A DNA stretch of 64,000 nt from positions 508,598 through 572,597 of the forward strand of contig NZ_JAESVA010000004.1 in NCBI RefSeq assembly GCF_020621385.1, read 5' to 3'. Below the pieces are notes generated by a model. The model made no database searches. It had not been told where the DNA came from and was given only the letters and a program-made list of their open reading frames with translations. Below are positions 36,755 to 44,468 of this stretch, piece after piece. Source of the DNA: Acidisoma cellulosilyticum. Lineage in GTDB: Bacteria > Pseudomonadota > Alphaproteobacteria > Acetobacterales > Acetobacteraceae. Positions within the stretch are counted from its first letter, which is position 1. Every line of letters begins with the position of its first letter. The translations under genes were made by a program, and so were the position numbers.

Positions 36755-37522
36755 ATGGGACGCCTAGACCAAAAAATCGCGATCATAACGGGCGGCGGCA
36801 CCGGTATCGGGGAAGCCACCTGCCAGCGATTCGCTGAGGAAGGGGCCAAGGTTGCGGTCTTTGAAATCAGTGCCGAGAACGGTGGCAAGACAGCGGAAAA
36901 GCTGCGTAGTCTTGGTGCTGATGCCGATTTCTTTCAAGTCGACGTGCGCGATGCGGACAGTGTTTCAAGCGCTGTCGCGGCGGTCGCAGACAAATGGGGC
37001 CAGATCGACATCCTGGTGAATAATGCGGCCATCCCGGGCGCCAATAAATTCACTCATGATCTCAGCCTTGAGGAATTCGAGGCTGTCTTCGCCGTCAATG
37101 TGCGCGGCACCTTCCTGTGTTCCAAATACGTGCTGCCGCATATGATGCAGGCGAAGCGCGGCGCGATCGTGAATTTCTCCTCGATCTATGGTCTGATCGG
37201 CAATGACGATCTGCCGCCCTATCATGCGACCAAGGGCGCGGTGCTGCTGATGACCAAGACGGACGCCATCTGCTATGCGCCTTACGGCATCCGCGTCAAT
37301 TGCGTGCACCCCGGCTCGACGAAGACGCCGCTTTTCATGAAGGCGGGCGAAACCTATCCAGGCGGTCTGCAGCATTATCTCGACATGATGAAGGCGAAGC
37401 ATCCGCTGACATTGGGTGAGCCGGTCGATGTCGCGAATTGCGTGCTGTTCCTGGCCTCGGATGAAGCGCGTTTTGTGACGGGCGCCAGTCTGGCCTGTGA
37501 CGGCGGCTATACGGCGCAATAA
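36755..37522 (+). CDS. SDR-family dehydrogenase, second in the importer 1 operon
   Basis: The protein has 255 residues. TGGGTGIG is the cofactor motif, NNAAIPG the structural one and YHATK the catalytic pair. The C-terminal FVTGASLACDGGYTAQ is typical of classical SDRs. GAGGGACGACA precedes the ATG. It sits between the YciI and MDR genes. Two SDRs and one MDR in a row suggest sequential oxidation of several hydroxyls of one substrate. Confidence 0.87.
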   Translation: MGRLDQKIAIITGGGTGIGEATCQRFAEEGAKVAVFEISAENGGKTAEKLRSLGADADFFQVDVRDADSVSSAVAAVADKWGQIDILVNNAAIPGANKFTHDLSLEEFEAVFAVNVRGTFLCSKYVLPHMMQAKRGAIVNFSSIYGLIGNDDLPPYHATKGAVLLMTKTDAICYAPYGIRVNCVHPGSTKTPLFMKAGETYPGGLQHYLDMMKAKHPLTLGEPVDVANCVLFLASDEARFVTGASLACDGGYTAQ

Positions 37523-37547
37523 CACCGCCGAACAAAGGATAAACTCC

Positions 37548-38615
37548 ATGCGCGCTGTGCGCTTTTACTCCAAGCGCGACATCCGGGTTGAGGATGTCGC
37601 GCCACCGTCTGACAACCCCGGGCCGGACGAGGTTCTGGTCGCGCCCACCGTCTGTGGCATCTGCGGCACGGATCTGCATGAATATATCGCGGGACCCATC
37701 GTCACGCCGATAGAGCCGAATGTGCTGACCGGCGCCACCCTGCCGCAGATCCTGGGCCATGAGTTCTCGGCCCGCGTCGTGAAAACCGGCGACCGCGTCA
37801 GCCATGTGAAACCGGGCGACCTGGTTTCCATCCAGCCGCTGATGGCCCCGGCGGATGACTATTATGCGCGCCGCGGGCTTCTGCATCTCAGCGAGAAGCT
37901 CGGCGTTATCGGCCTGTCCCATGCCTGGGGCGGCATGGCGGAAATGGCGATGCTGCCCGCTGCCAATGTCGTTCCCGTACCCGCCGGGCTGACGGACGTG
38001 CAGGCCGCATTGATTGAACCCGCGGCGGTCGCGGTCTACGCCGTCGATCGCGGTCGCGTGCAGGCGGGCTCCACCGTGCTCGTATCGGGGGCCGGACCGA
38101 TCGGCGCCTTGACCTTGTTGGCCGCGCGCGCCGCGGGTGCCAGCACGCTGTTCGTGTCGGAACCTAACCCCAACCGGCTGCGCAAGGCGCAGGAGATCGT
38201 ACCCGGCGTCATCCCCATTGATCCACGCAGTCAGAACCTTGTCGAGATCGTCCGTGCCCATACGGAAGGTGGCATCGGTGTCGATACCGCCCTCGAATGC
38301 GTCGGGCACGAGGGGTCGCTGAATGCCTGCGTCGAGGCCGTGCGGCGTCAGGGTGTGGTAGTGCAGGCCGGGCTGCACGTCCGGTCGGCTTCCGTCAATC
38401 CGATGCTCTGGGCGCTGAAGGATATCTCGATCGAAGCGACATGGTGCTATCCGGTTCATGTCTGGCCGCGCATCGCCAGCATGATCGCGGCCGGGATTTT
38501 TCCGGTCGAGCGGGTGGTCACCAGTCAGATTGACGCGAGCGATGTGGTGGAAGGTGGTTTCGAAGCGCTTCTTGATCCCGCAGGCCAGCATCTGAAGATT
38601 CTGGTCAAGGCATAA
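37548..38615 (+). CDS. Zinc-type medium-chain dehydrogenase without structural zinc site
   Basis: The protein has 355 residues from ATG at 37548 (AAAGGATAA upstream). It has the catalytic zinc features CGICGTDLHE, GHEFSARVVKTG and EPAAVAVYAVDRG, and the Rossmann motif SGAGPIGALTLLAA. It most resembles butanediol/sorbitol-type dehydrogenases, but the cysteine cluster that normally binds structural zinc is replaced by MAPADDYYARRGLLHL. It is the last gene of the importer 1 operon, followed by a strong terminator. Confidence 0.87.
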   Translation: MRAVRFYSKRDIRVEDVAPPSDNPGPDEVLVAPTVCGICGTDLHEYIAGPIVTPIEPNVLTGATLPQILGHEFSARVVKTGDRVSHVKPGDLVSIQPLMAPADDYYARRGLLHLSEKLGVIGLSHAWGGMAEMAMLPAANVVPVPAGLTDVQAALIEPAAVAVYAVDRGRVQAGSTVLVSGAGPIGALTLLAARAAGASTLFVSEPNPNRLRKAQEIVPGVIPIDPRSQNLVEIVRAHTEGGIGVDTALECVGHEGSLNACVEAVRRQGVVVQAGLHVRSASVNPMLWALKDISIEATWCYPVHVWPRIASMIAAGIFPVERVVTSQIDASDVVEGGFEALLDPAGQHLKILVKA

Positions 38616-38618
38616 GCG

Positions 38619-38656
38619 ATAGGGGCGCCGGACCTGTCTAGGTCCGACGCCCCTAT
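38619..38656. terminator. Strong bidirectional intrinsic terminator
   Basis: ATAGGGGCG-C-CGGACCT pairs with AGGTCCG-A-CGCCCCTAT around a four-base loop, giving a stem of 16 pairs with one mismatch. It lies exactly between the convergent MDR gene (stop 38615) and GntR gene (stop 38661) and can serve both. Confidence 0.8.
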
Positions 38657-38660
38657 TACT

Positions 38661-39416
38661 TCAGGTTCTCAGGCCTATACCGCAGAGTTCGCTTGTCAGA
38701 CGGTAATGATGCAGAAGCGCCTCAACCGCGCCATTGGCGTCACCGTTGATGGCTTTCGTTGCAATGTCATTATGCTCGGCGGATTCGTCACGCGGAACAC
38801 TGCCGGCTTCGCGTGCGACCTGCCGATAGCGATAGGCCTGATCCGCCAATTGCTCGCAAAAACCGATCAGGATGTCCGAGCGGCAGGCCGAGATCAATGA
38901 CCGGTGGAACGCCCGATGGCGCGTTTCCCATTCGGGATTAGGCGTGCCGTTTTCCGCCCGCCGCGGTACGCGCGACAGCCGATGCAGCGCGATGACAACG
39001 CCTTCCTCCCAGCCGGCTGTGCGATGGGTCATGCTTTCCCGAAAGGCGCGTTCTTCCAACCAGCAGCGCGTGCGGGTCAGTTCCTCCAGCTCCTCCAGCG
39101 TGATCGGCATGACAAAGAAGCCGCGCTGGTCGCGACGGTCCAGAAGCCCTTCGGCGGCGAGCCGGTTCAGCGCCTCGCGCACCGGCGACGCGCCGGCACC
39201 ATATTGCGCGACAGCCCATTCCACACGCAGCTTGCTATCGGGCGGAAGCCGGCAATGCAGCAGATCGTCGCGCATTTGCGCATATACCGACGATGCCAGG
39301 GTCGTCTCTCGGGCTGCAGTGCCGTCTGTCAAACATTGCCTCTCTGAAAGCCGCCCAGGCGGTGGTTCGGTTAATCCTACCATTGGCGGACCCAGCCGGA
39401 CAATCGCCCCCGCCAA
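38661..39416 (-). CDS. GntR-family transcriptional regulator (FCD type)
   Basis: The protein has up to 251 residues; ATG at 39383 is a possible later start that removes a low-complexity leader. A winged helix-turn-helix (YAQMRDDLLHCRLPPDSKL to SPVREALNRLAAEGLL) occupies about residues 40-105. The C-terminal FCD helical domain has metal/ligand features RHRAFHRSLI and EHNDIATKAINGD. It is the third gene of the FAH-dioxygenase-GntR operon, so it probably controls that operon and the divergent importer 2 genes in response to an organic acid or sugar acid. Confidence 0.9.
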   Translation of the reverse strand: MAGAIVRLGPPMVGLTEPPPGRLSERQCLTDGTAARETTLASSVYAQMRDDLLHCRLPPDSKLRVEWAVAQYGAGASPVREALNRLAAEGLLDRRDQRGFFVMPITLEELEELTRTRCWLEERAFRESMTHRTAGWEEGVVIALHRLSRVPRRAENGTPNPEWETRHRAFHRSLISACRSDILIGFCEQLADQAYRYRQVAREAGSVPRDESAEHNDIATKAINGDANGAVEALLHHYRLTSELCGIGLRT

Positions 39417-39430
39417 GGCTGCCTCCTCCC

Positions 39431-40288
39431 TCAGGCCGCGTCAGACAAAGCCGCCGGCACCAGCCGGAAGGTCAGGTCGACCAGCTTCTGTCCCCGCTCC
39501 TCCTGCGGCGCCACGATCAGGGACTTGCGCACCCCGAAGACCGCATCGGTGCCAAGATAGGGATCGCCTTCGAAAAAGATCTCGGTGGTCAGCGCGCGAT
39601 GCCCCGGCGCCAGGATCATGAAGTGGAAATGGGCAGGGCGCCAAGCGGTTCTGCCGCCCGCGTGCAACAGGTCACCGACTGGCCCGTCATCGGGCACCTT
39701 ATAGGGACCCGGCATGACGGTGACGAAGCTGAAACCGGCCGCATCGTCGCAGCGCATTTTGCAGCGGAAGGCCTGATCCGGCAGAGCCTCATCCTGGGTG
39801 GCATAAAGGCCGTTTTCAGCCGTCTGCCACATGTCGATCATGGCGCCGCTGATCGGCTTGCCAGCCGCGTCCAACACCCGTCCGCGCACCAGAACGGGCT
39901 CGCCCTCGCCCCCTGGCCGAAGATCCGCGCCCACCGGCCTCTCCGGACTGTCGGACGCATAAAACGGGCCCAGAACGCTCCCTTCCGTGGCCCCTTCTGG
40001 TGCATCCGTCATATCGACGAACGAACTGAGACCGAGAACGTCGGACAGCAGCATGAATTCATCGCGCTTTTCATTGCTGATCTCGCCGCAGCGAAACAGA
40101 AAGCCGACGGCCTTGGCCCATTCCTCATGGGTCAGCCGATTTTCCCGCGCGAAACCGTGCAGATGGCTGACAAGGCTAGCCAGCAACTGCTTCTCGCGGG
40201 CGGTTTTCATAGTAAAAGAGGCTATGACCTTGTCCGTTACATTGCCGGGGTGAATGTCATAGGCGGGCGGGCGATCCATGCCGGTCAT
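39431..40288 (-). CDS. Second hydroxyquinol-type intradiol dioxygenase
   Basis: The protein has 285 residues from ATG at 40288 (GGGAGACAGG upstream); a longer frame overlaps the FAH gene and lacks family signal. The N-terminal helical domain (about 20-95) and the predicted iron ligands Tyr162, Tyr196, His220 and His222, with the loop DGPVG, match the copy at 28746-29672. Sequences differ markedly, for example ENGLYATQ against EDGFYDTQ, so it is a divergent paralogue rather than a recent duplicate. No maleylacetate reductase is beside it. It may cleave a substituted hydroxyquinol, with the FAH protein acting next. Confidence 0.88.
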   Translation of the reverse strand: MTGMDRPPAYDIHPGNVTDKVIASFTMKTAREKQLLASLVSHLHGFARENRLTHEEWAKAVGFLFRCGEISNEKRDEFMLLSDVLGLSSFVDMTDAPEGATEGSVLGPFYASDSPERPVGADLRPGGEGEPVLVRGRVLDAAGKPISGAMIDMWQTAENGLYATQDEALPDQAFRCKMRCDDAAGFSFVTVMPGPYKVPDDGPVGDLLHAGGRTAWRPAHFHFMILAPGHRALTTEIFFEGDPYLGTDAVFGVRKSLIVAPQEERGQKLVDLTFRLVPAALSDAA

Positions 40289-40301
40289 GATCCTGTCTCC
40301 C

Positions 40302-41195
40302 TCAAGCGGCGGCGCGCGAGGATTCCGGCCGCGATGCCGGCTCATCCTCAATGACGTTGTGTAGAAGGCCGACGCCCTCGATCTCGACCTCGACGGTATC
40401 ACCGTGACGCATCCAGAGCGGGGGTTTGCGCGCATGCCCGACGCCGGAGGGCGTGCCCATGACAATGACGTCACCGGCTTCCAGCGTGACGCATTCGGAC
40501 AGCATCGCCAATGTTTCCCCGACCGGGAAGATCATCTGCGCGGTATCTGCCTGCTGCACCACATTGCCGTTCAGCCTGCAGGCGATGGACAGGCCCACCG
40601 CGCCTCGCGGCAACTCATCGGCCGTGACCAGGGCCGGACCGAACGCACCCGTCTGCTGGAAGTTCTTGCCCATGGTCCATTGGATTGTTTTGCGCTGATA
40701 ATCCCGCACCGAGGCATCGTTGAAGCAGGAATAACCATAGACTGCATCAAGCCCTTCCTCGACCGTGGCATGGCGGATGGAACGCCCCATGATGACGGCA
40801 AGTTCGGCCTCGTAATCCAATTGCTCGGAGACGATCGGCCGAATAATGGCGGCGCCATGCGCGGTCAGGCTCGTGCCGCAGCGCAAAAAGGTCGTGGGCC
40901 ATTCCGGCCGCTGATAGCCGCCTTCCGCCGCATGTTCCTGATAGTTGAGACCCAGACAGATCATTTTTCCAGGTGACGCGATCAGCGGCAGATAGCGGAT
41001 CGACGCTTCGTCGACACGGGGCGCATTGCTTTCGACAACCCGCATCGCGGCGATGCGCAATGCCTCTCCACCCCGGACAAACGCCCCGAGATCGTCGGGA
41101 AATATGCTGTCTGCCGCTGTGAGGTCGACAATGCCGGTCGCAGTCGCCACGCCGATCGCTGGCTTCCCCTGCTGCAGAAACGATATCAGACGCAT
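40302..41195 (-). CDS. Fumarylacetoacetate hydrolase-family protein
   Basis: The protein has 297 residues. The FAH core has CLGLNYQEHAAE, the acidic metal site in YEAELAVIMG and the late VIMGTPSGVGHARKP. Family members hydrolyse or decarboxylate beta-diketo acids from aromatic or sugar-acid catabolism. It is the first gene of a leftward operon, 13 bp before the dioxygenase. It may act on the ring-cleavage product, or on a 2,4-diketo sugar acid if the pathway is a sugar route. The substrate is unresolved. Confidence 0.88.
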   Translation of the reverse strand: MRLISFLQQGKPAIGVATATGIVDLTAADSIFPDDLGAFVRGGEALRIAAMRVVESNAPRVDEASIRYLPLIASPGKMICLGLNYQEHAAEGGYQRPEWPTTFLRCGTSLTAHGAAIIRPIVSEQLDYEAELAVIMGRSIRHATVEEGLDAVYGYSCFNDASVRDYQRKTIQWTMGKNFQQTGAFGPALVTADELPRGAVGLSIACRLNGNVVQQADTAQMIFPVGETLAMLSECVTLEAGDVIVMGTPSGVGHARKPPLWMRHGDTVEVEIEGVGLLHNVIEDEPASRPESSRAAA

Positions 41196-41302
41196 AATCC
41201 CCCCCCGGTCTGCGAGACCTTGTTTTCCTGGGTTCTAGCACCGCCGCCACTCGGTCGCTACAAAAATCGATATTTTTACGTCTGAATATATTTTGACGAT
41301 AA

Positions 41303-41320
41303 AAACGACATATGTCGTTT
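41303..41320. promoter_or_regulatory. 18-bp perfect palindrome in the divergent promoter region
   Basis: AAACGACATATGTCGTTT is a perfect palindrome, flanked by two direct copies of ATCGATATTT (41266-41275 and 41353-41362). It lies in the AT-rich gap between the divergent FAH gene (start 41195) and SDR gene (start 41462). A GntR-type dimer encoded in the leftward operon is the likely binder. No gene lies in 41196-41461. Confidence 0.6.
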
Positions 41321-41461
41321 GATGTCTTTTATATGCGATAGGAAATAATTTTATCGATATTTCTATTTACAACCCGGCTTCGCTGGAACAATCTGCGGCG
41401 CAGCAGAGCATAAAGCCTGCTCAACCGGCTTGAAAAAGGCCGACATACGGGGGACGCGAGC

Positions 41462-42244
41462 TTGGACAATGCCAAGATGCTCGAAGAATTCTTCGGCCTG
41501 ACCGGAAAGATCGCCGTCGTAACAGGTGGTGCCGGTGGATTGGGCAAGGCCGTCGCCGCAGCCTATCTGACGCTGGGTGCAAAAGTCGCCATCCTGGACC
41601 TCAAGGAAGCCGAACTTCACGCTGCCGCTAGCGAACTTTCAGAGCTTGGCTCGGTTTTGCCGGTCTCCGTCGATGTGACAAAAGCCGATGACGTCGAGCG
41701 TGCTATTGCCAAAGTCAGCGATCATTTCGGCAATGCCGATATTCTCGTCACGGCGGCCGGGATCGCGCGACGCAAATCGGCGACCGAGCTGCCGCCCGAG
41801 GAATTCGACCTTGTCATGGACGTCAATGTCAAAGGCACGCTTTATTGCGCGCAAGCCTTCGGCCGTCGCCTGATCGATGCCGGCAAGCCTGGCCGCATCA
41901 TAACCATCGGCTCCGTGCGCGGCCTCGTCGGTCATCCGCTCGGCTATGTTGCTTATGGCGTCAGCAAGGGGGCGGTTCATCTGCTCACCCGCCAGCTCGC
42001 CACGGAATGGGCCAAGCATGGCATCAACGTCAATTGCATCGCGCCGAGCGTTCTGAAAACGCCCCTCGCCGATTTCATATTGAAGACGCCCGAGGTTCGC
42101 GACCTGTTCATGTCGCGCATTCCGTTCGGCCGCGCGGCGGAGCCGCAGGAGCTGAGCGGAACCGCTGTCTTCCTGGCTTCGGCCGCCGCCAGTTTCATCA
42201 CTGGCCAAATCCTTTTCGTCGACGGCGGCAGCGTCGCTGGATAG
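41462..42244 (+). CDS. SDR-family dehydrogenase heading importer 2 operon
   Basis: The protein has 260 residues from TTG at 41462 (GGGGGA about ten bases upstream); ATG at 41477 is a possible later start. TGGAGGLG is the cofactor motif and YGVSK the catalytic pair. The C-terminal FITGQILFVDGG matches gluconate/sugar-type SDRs. It precedes the second importer by 56 bp and faces the FAH operon. Its place before the transporter suggests action on the imported compound. Confidence 0.86.
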   Translation: MDNAKMLEEFFGLTGKIAVVTGGAGGLGKAVAAAYLTLGAKVAILDLKEAELHAAASELSELGSVLPVSVDVTKADDVERAIAKVSDHFGNADILVTAAGIARRKSATELPPEEFDLVMDVNVKGTLYCAQAFGRRLIDAGKPGRIITIGSVRGLVGHPLGYVAYGVSKGAVHLLTRQLATEWAKHGINVNCIAPSVLKTPLADFILKTPEVRDLFMSRIPFGRAAEPQELSGTAVFLASAAASFITGQILFVDGGSVAG

Positions 42245-42300
42245 CTGACCGACCGTCCGATTCCGCCAAATAAAAACAAAAAAACGGAGGAACGACGACT

Positions 42301-43413
42301 ATGACCGACCAACTGCATCGGCTTTCGCGCAAATTTTGGCAGCGCAGCCTTTCCCTGGCAGCGATTCTGGGCCTTGCCCTACCGCTCAGCCAGATCGCTG
42401 TCGCCCCGGCCAAGGCCGCCCAGAAGGGCAGCCTGATCATTGGCATCGACGAAACCGCATCCGAATATTGGGCCGAATATACCCAAGGTGCGCAAGACAT
42501 CGCGAATTCGCTCGGCGCCAAGCTGATCGTCGTGACCAGCAACTATCAGGGTTCGCAGCTTCTGGCCCAGCTCGGTGCGATCTTCGCGACCGGCTGCGAC
42601 CAATGCGCGCTGGCAACCGACCCGTCCTCCAACGCCTTCGTCAAGGCGGTGGTGCACCGTTCGGCCATGGCGCAGGTGCCCATCGTGACCATCTGGAATA
42701 GGCCCGAGAATATTCACCCCTGGGATACGGACCCGAAATACTGGGTCGCCCATACGTCCTTCGATGGCGTCATGTCGGGCTATTATCAGGCGCAAGCGCT
42801 GTGCAAGGCGCTCGGCGGACATGGCCAGATCGCGGCGATCGAAGGCGTGCCGTCAACGCCGCCGGCCTATCAGCGGATCGCCGGGCTGAAAAAGGCTTTG
42901 GCGGAATGCCCCGGTGTGACCTTGCTGGATACCGAGGTCGGCGACTGGCAGGAAACCAAGGCCCAGAACATCACGCGGACCTGGATCGCGCGCTACGGCA
43001 GCAAACTCAACGGCATTTTCGCGTCCAATGATGCCATGGCGCGCGGCGCGGTCGCGGCCCTTCGCGAAAAGAACCTCAACGGCAAAATTCCCGTGACGGG
43101 CTCGGATGGGTCCAAGGTCGCGCTCGATATGGTGAAAAGCGGCGATATGCTGGTCACCGTCTGGAATGACCCGGTGCTGCAAGGTGCCGTTTCCATCGCC
43201 ATCGCCCATGCCGCCGCAGTCGGCGATATTGATCCGGCAAAGCTCACCCATGCGCAGCGCGATTTCTATCTGAAGCAGGAAGTCGTCGATAAATCTAACG
43301 TCGATCATTTTCTTGATCTGAAGGCGCATGCGCCGAACTACACCTATGCGGAGCTGAAGGCTGACTTCTGGAAGGACTCGGCTGGGGAACTTCCGGTCGG
43401 CGCCAACAAGTAA
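42301..43413 (+). CDS. Sugar-type ABC importer substrate-binding protein, system 2
   Basis: The protein has 370 residues with CGGAGG upstream of ATG. A Sec signal (hydrophobic core about 17-33, cleavage near AKAA at about 39-40) is present. The ribose-type binding fold shows in LIIGIDETASEYWAEYTQG, VVTSNYQGSQLLAQ and NGIFASNDAMARGAVAALRE. It differs strongly from the system 1 protein, so the two importers probably take up different compounds. Confidence 0.9.
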   Translation: MTDQLHRLSRKFWQRSLSLAAILGLALPLSQIAVAPAKAAQKGSLIIGIDETASEYWAEYTQGAQDIANSLGAKLIVVTSNYQGSQLLAQLGAIFATGCDQCALATDPSSNAFVKAVVHRSAMAQVPIVTIWNRPENIHPWDTDPKYWVAHTSFDGVMSGYYQAQALCKALGGHGQIAAIEGVPSTPPAYQRIAGLKKALAECPGVTLLDTEVGDWQETKAQNITRTWIARYGSKLNGIFASNDAMARGAVAALREKNLNGKIPVTGSDGSKVALDMVKSGDMLVTVWNDPVLQGAVSIAIAHAAAVGDIDPAKLTHAQRDFYLKQEVVDKSNVDHFLDLKAHAPNYTYAELKADFWKDSAGELPVGANK

Positions 43414-43442
43414 CGCAGGCGAATGATGCGGTCGGTCTGGTC

Positions 43443-44468
43443 ATGAAGAATATGTCTCCAACGACGAGCGCGCGCATCTCCGCGCAGCAGTCCGACCGCA
43501 GCTTCGCGCTGCACGCACGCCGCTGGCTGCAGAACCTTGGCCCGCTTGGTGTTCTGATTGTCCTGCTTCTGGTTTTCGAGGCGGCGCGGCATAACTTCCT
43601 ATCGGCCGGAAACCTGGCCGCGATCGCCGAAGCCTCCGCCGTGCCGGTGATCCTGACGACAGGGTTGAGCTTCGTCATTCTGCTCGGCGCCATCGATCTC
43701 TCCATGGAAGGGGTCATGGCGGCGAGCAGCATGACCTTGTCCCTGCTCTGCGCAAATGACGTGAACGGCAATCACTGGGGCATCTGGGGCATCGCCGCCG
43801 CCATCGGCGTCGGTCTGGCCTTCGGACTGGTCAATGGTTTGCTCAACACCATCCTGCGGATGCCGTCGCTGATCGTGACACTTGGCACCTGGTTCATCGG
43901 CCTCGGCATCGCGAGCATCCTGTTTCCGTCCCAGGTGCCCACCGTTCAGGATCATTGGGTTTTGAGCATCGCCTCGACCCATATCGCGGGGCTCAGCCTG
44001 ATCGTCTTTGTGGCCATTATGCTACTCGTGCTGTTTCATCTGCTGCTGCATTACACGCATCTCGGCCGCATGATCTTCGCGGTGGGCGGCGCCGAAGCGA
44101 CATTGGTGATGACGGGACTGCCGGTTCCGCTGTTCAAGCTGGCGGCCTTTATCATCTCCGGTCTGATGGCTGGCATAGCCGGTGTTCTGCTCTCCGCCCG
44201 TCTGGGCGACGGCAATGCCAATATCGGCGACGGCCTGCTGTTTCCGGCGGTCAGCGCTTGCGTGTTGGGCGGCACCTTGCTCAGCGGTGGTCGCGGCGGG
44301 GTGCTGCCATCCGCGATCGGTGCCGTGGTGCTGGAAGTGCTGAACAACGGCCTTATTCAGATCGGTGCCGGTCCCTATGTGCGCAACATCATCAGCGGCG
44401 CGGTCATCCTCATCGTCGTCGCCGTCAGCGGATTGCATCTCCGGCGTAAACTGCGGGTGGTCAAGTGA
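43443..44468 (+). CDS. Sugar-type ABC importer permease 1, system 2
   Basis: The protein has 341 residues in the RbsC family. LGAIDLSMEGVMAASS corresponds to the conserved substrate-path helix, and GRMIFAVGGAEATLVMTG is the ATPase-coupling loop. GGTLLSGGRGGVLPS is the late signature. Unlike in system 1 it precedes the ATPase, and its stop overlaps the ATPase start (TGATG). Confidence 0.91.
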   Translation: MKNMSPTTSARISAQQSDRSFALHARRWLQNLGPLGVLIVLLLVFEAARHNFLSAGNLAAIAEASAVPVILTTGLSFVILLGAIDLSMEGVMAASSMTLSLLCANDVNGNHWGIWGIAAAIGVGLAFGLVNGLLNTILRMPSLIVTLGTWFIGLGIASILFPSQVPTVQDHWVLSIASTHIAGLSLIVFVAIMLLVLFHLLLHYTHLGRMIFAVGGAEATLVMTGLPVPLFKLAAFIISGLMAGIAGVLLSARLGDGNANIGDGLLFPAVSACVLGGTLLSGGRGGVLPSAIGAVVLEVLNNGLIQIGAGPYVRNIISGAVILIVVAVSGLHLRRKLRVVK

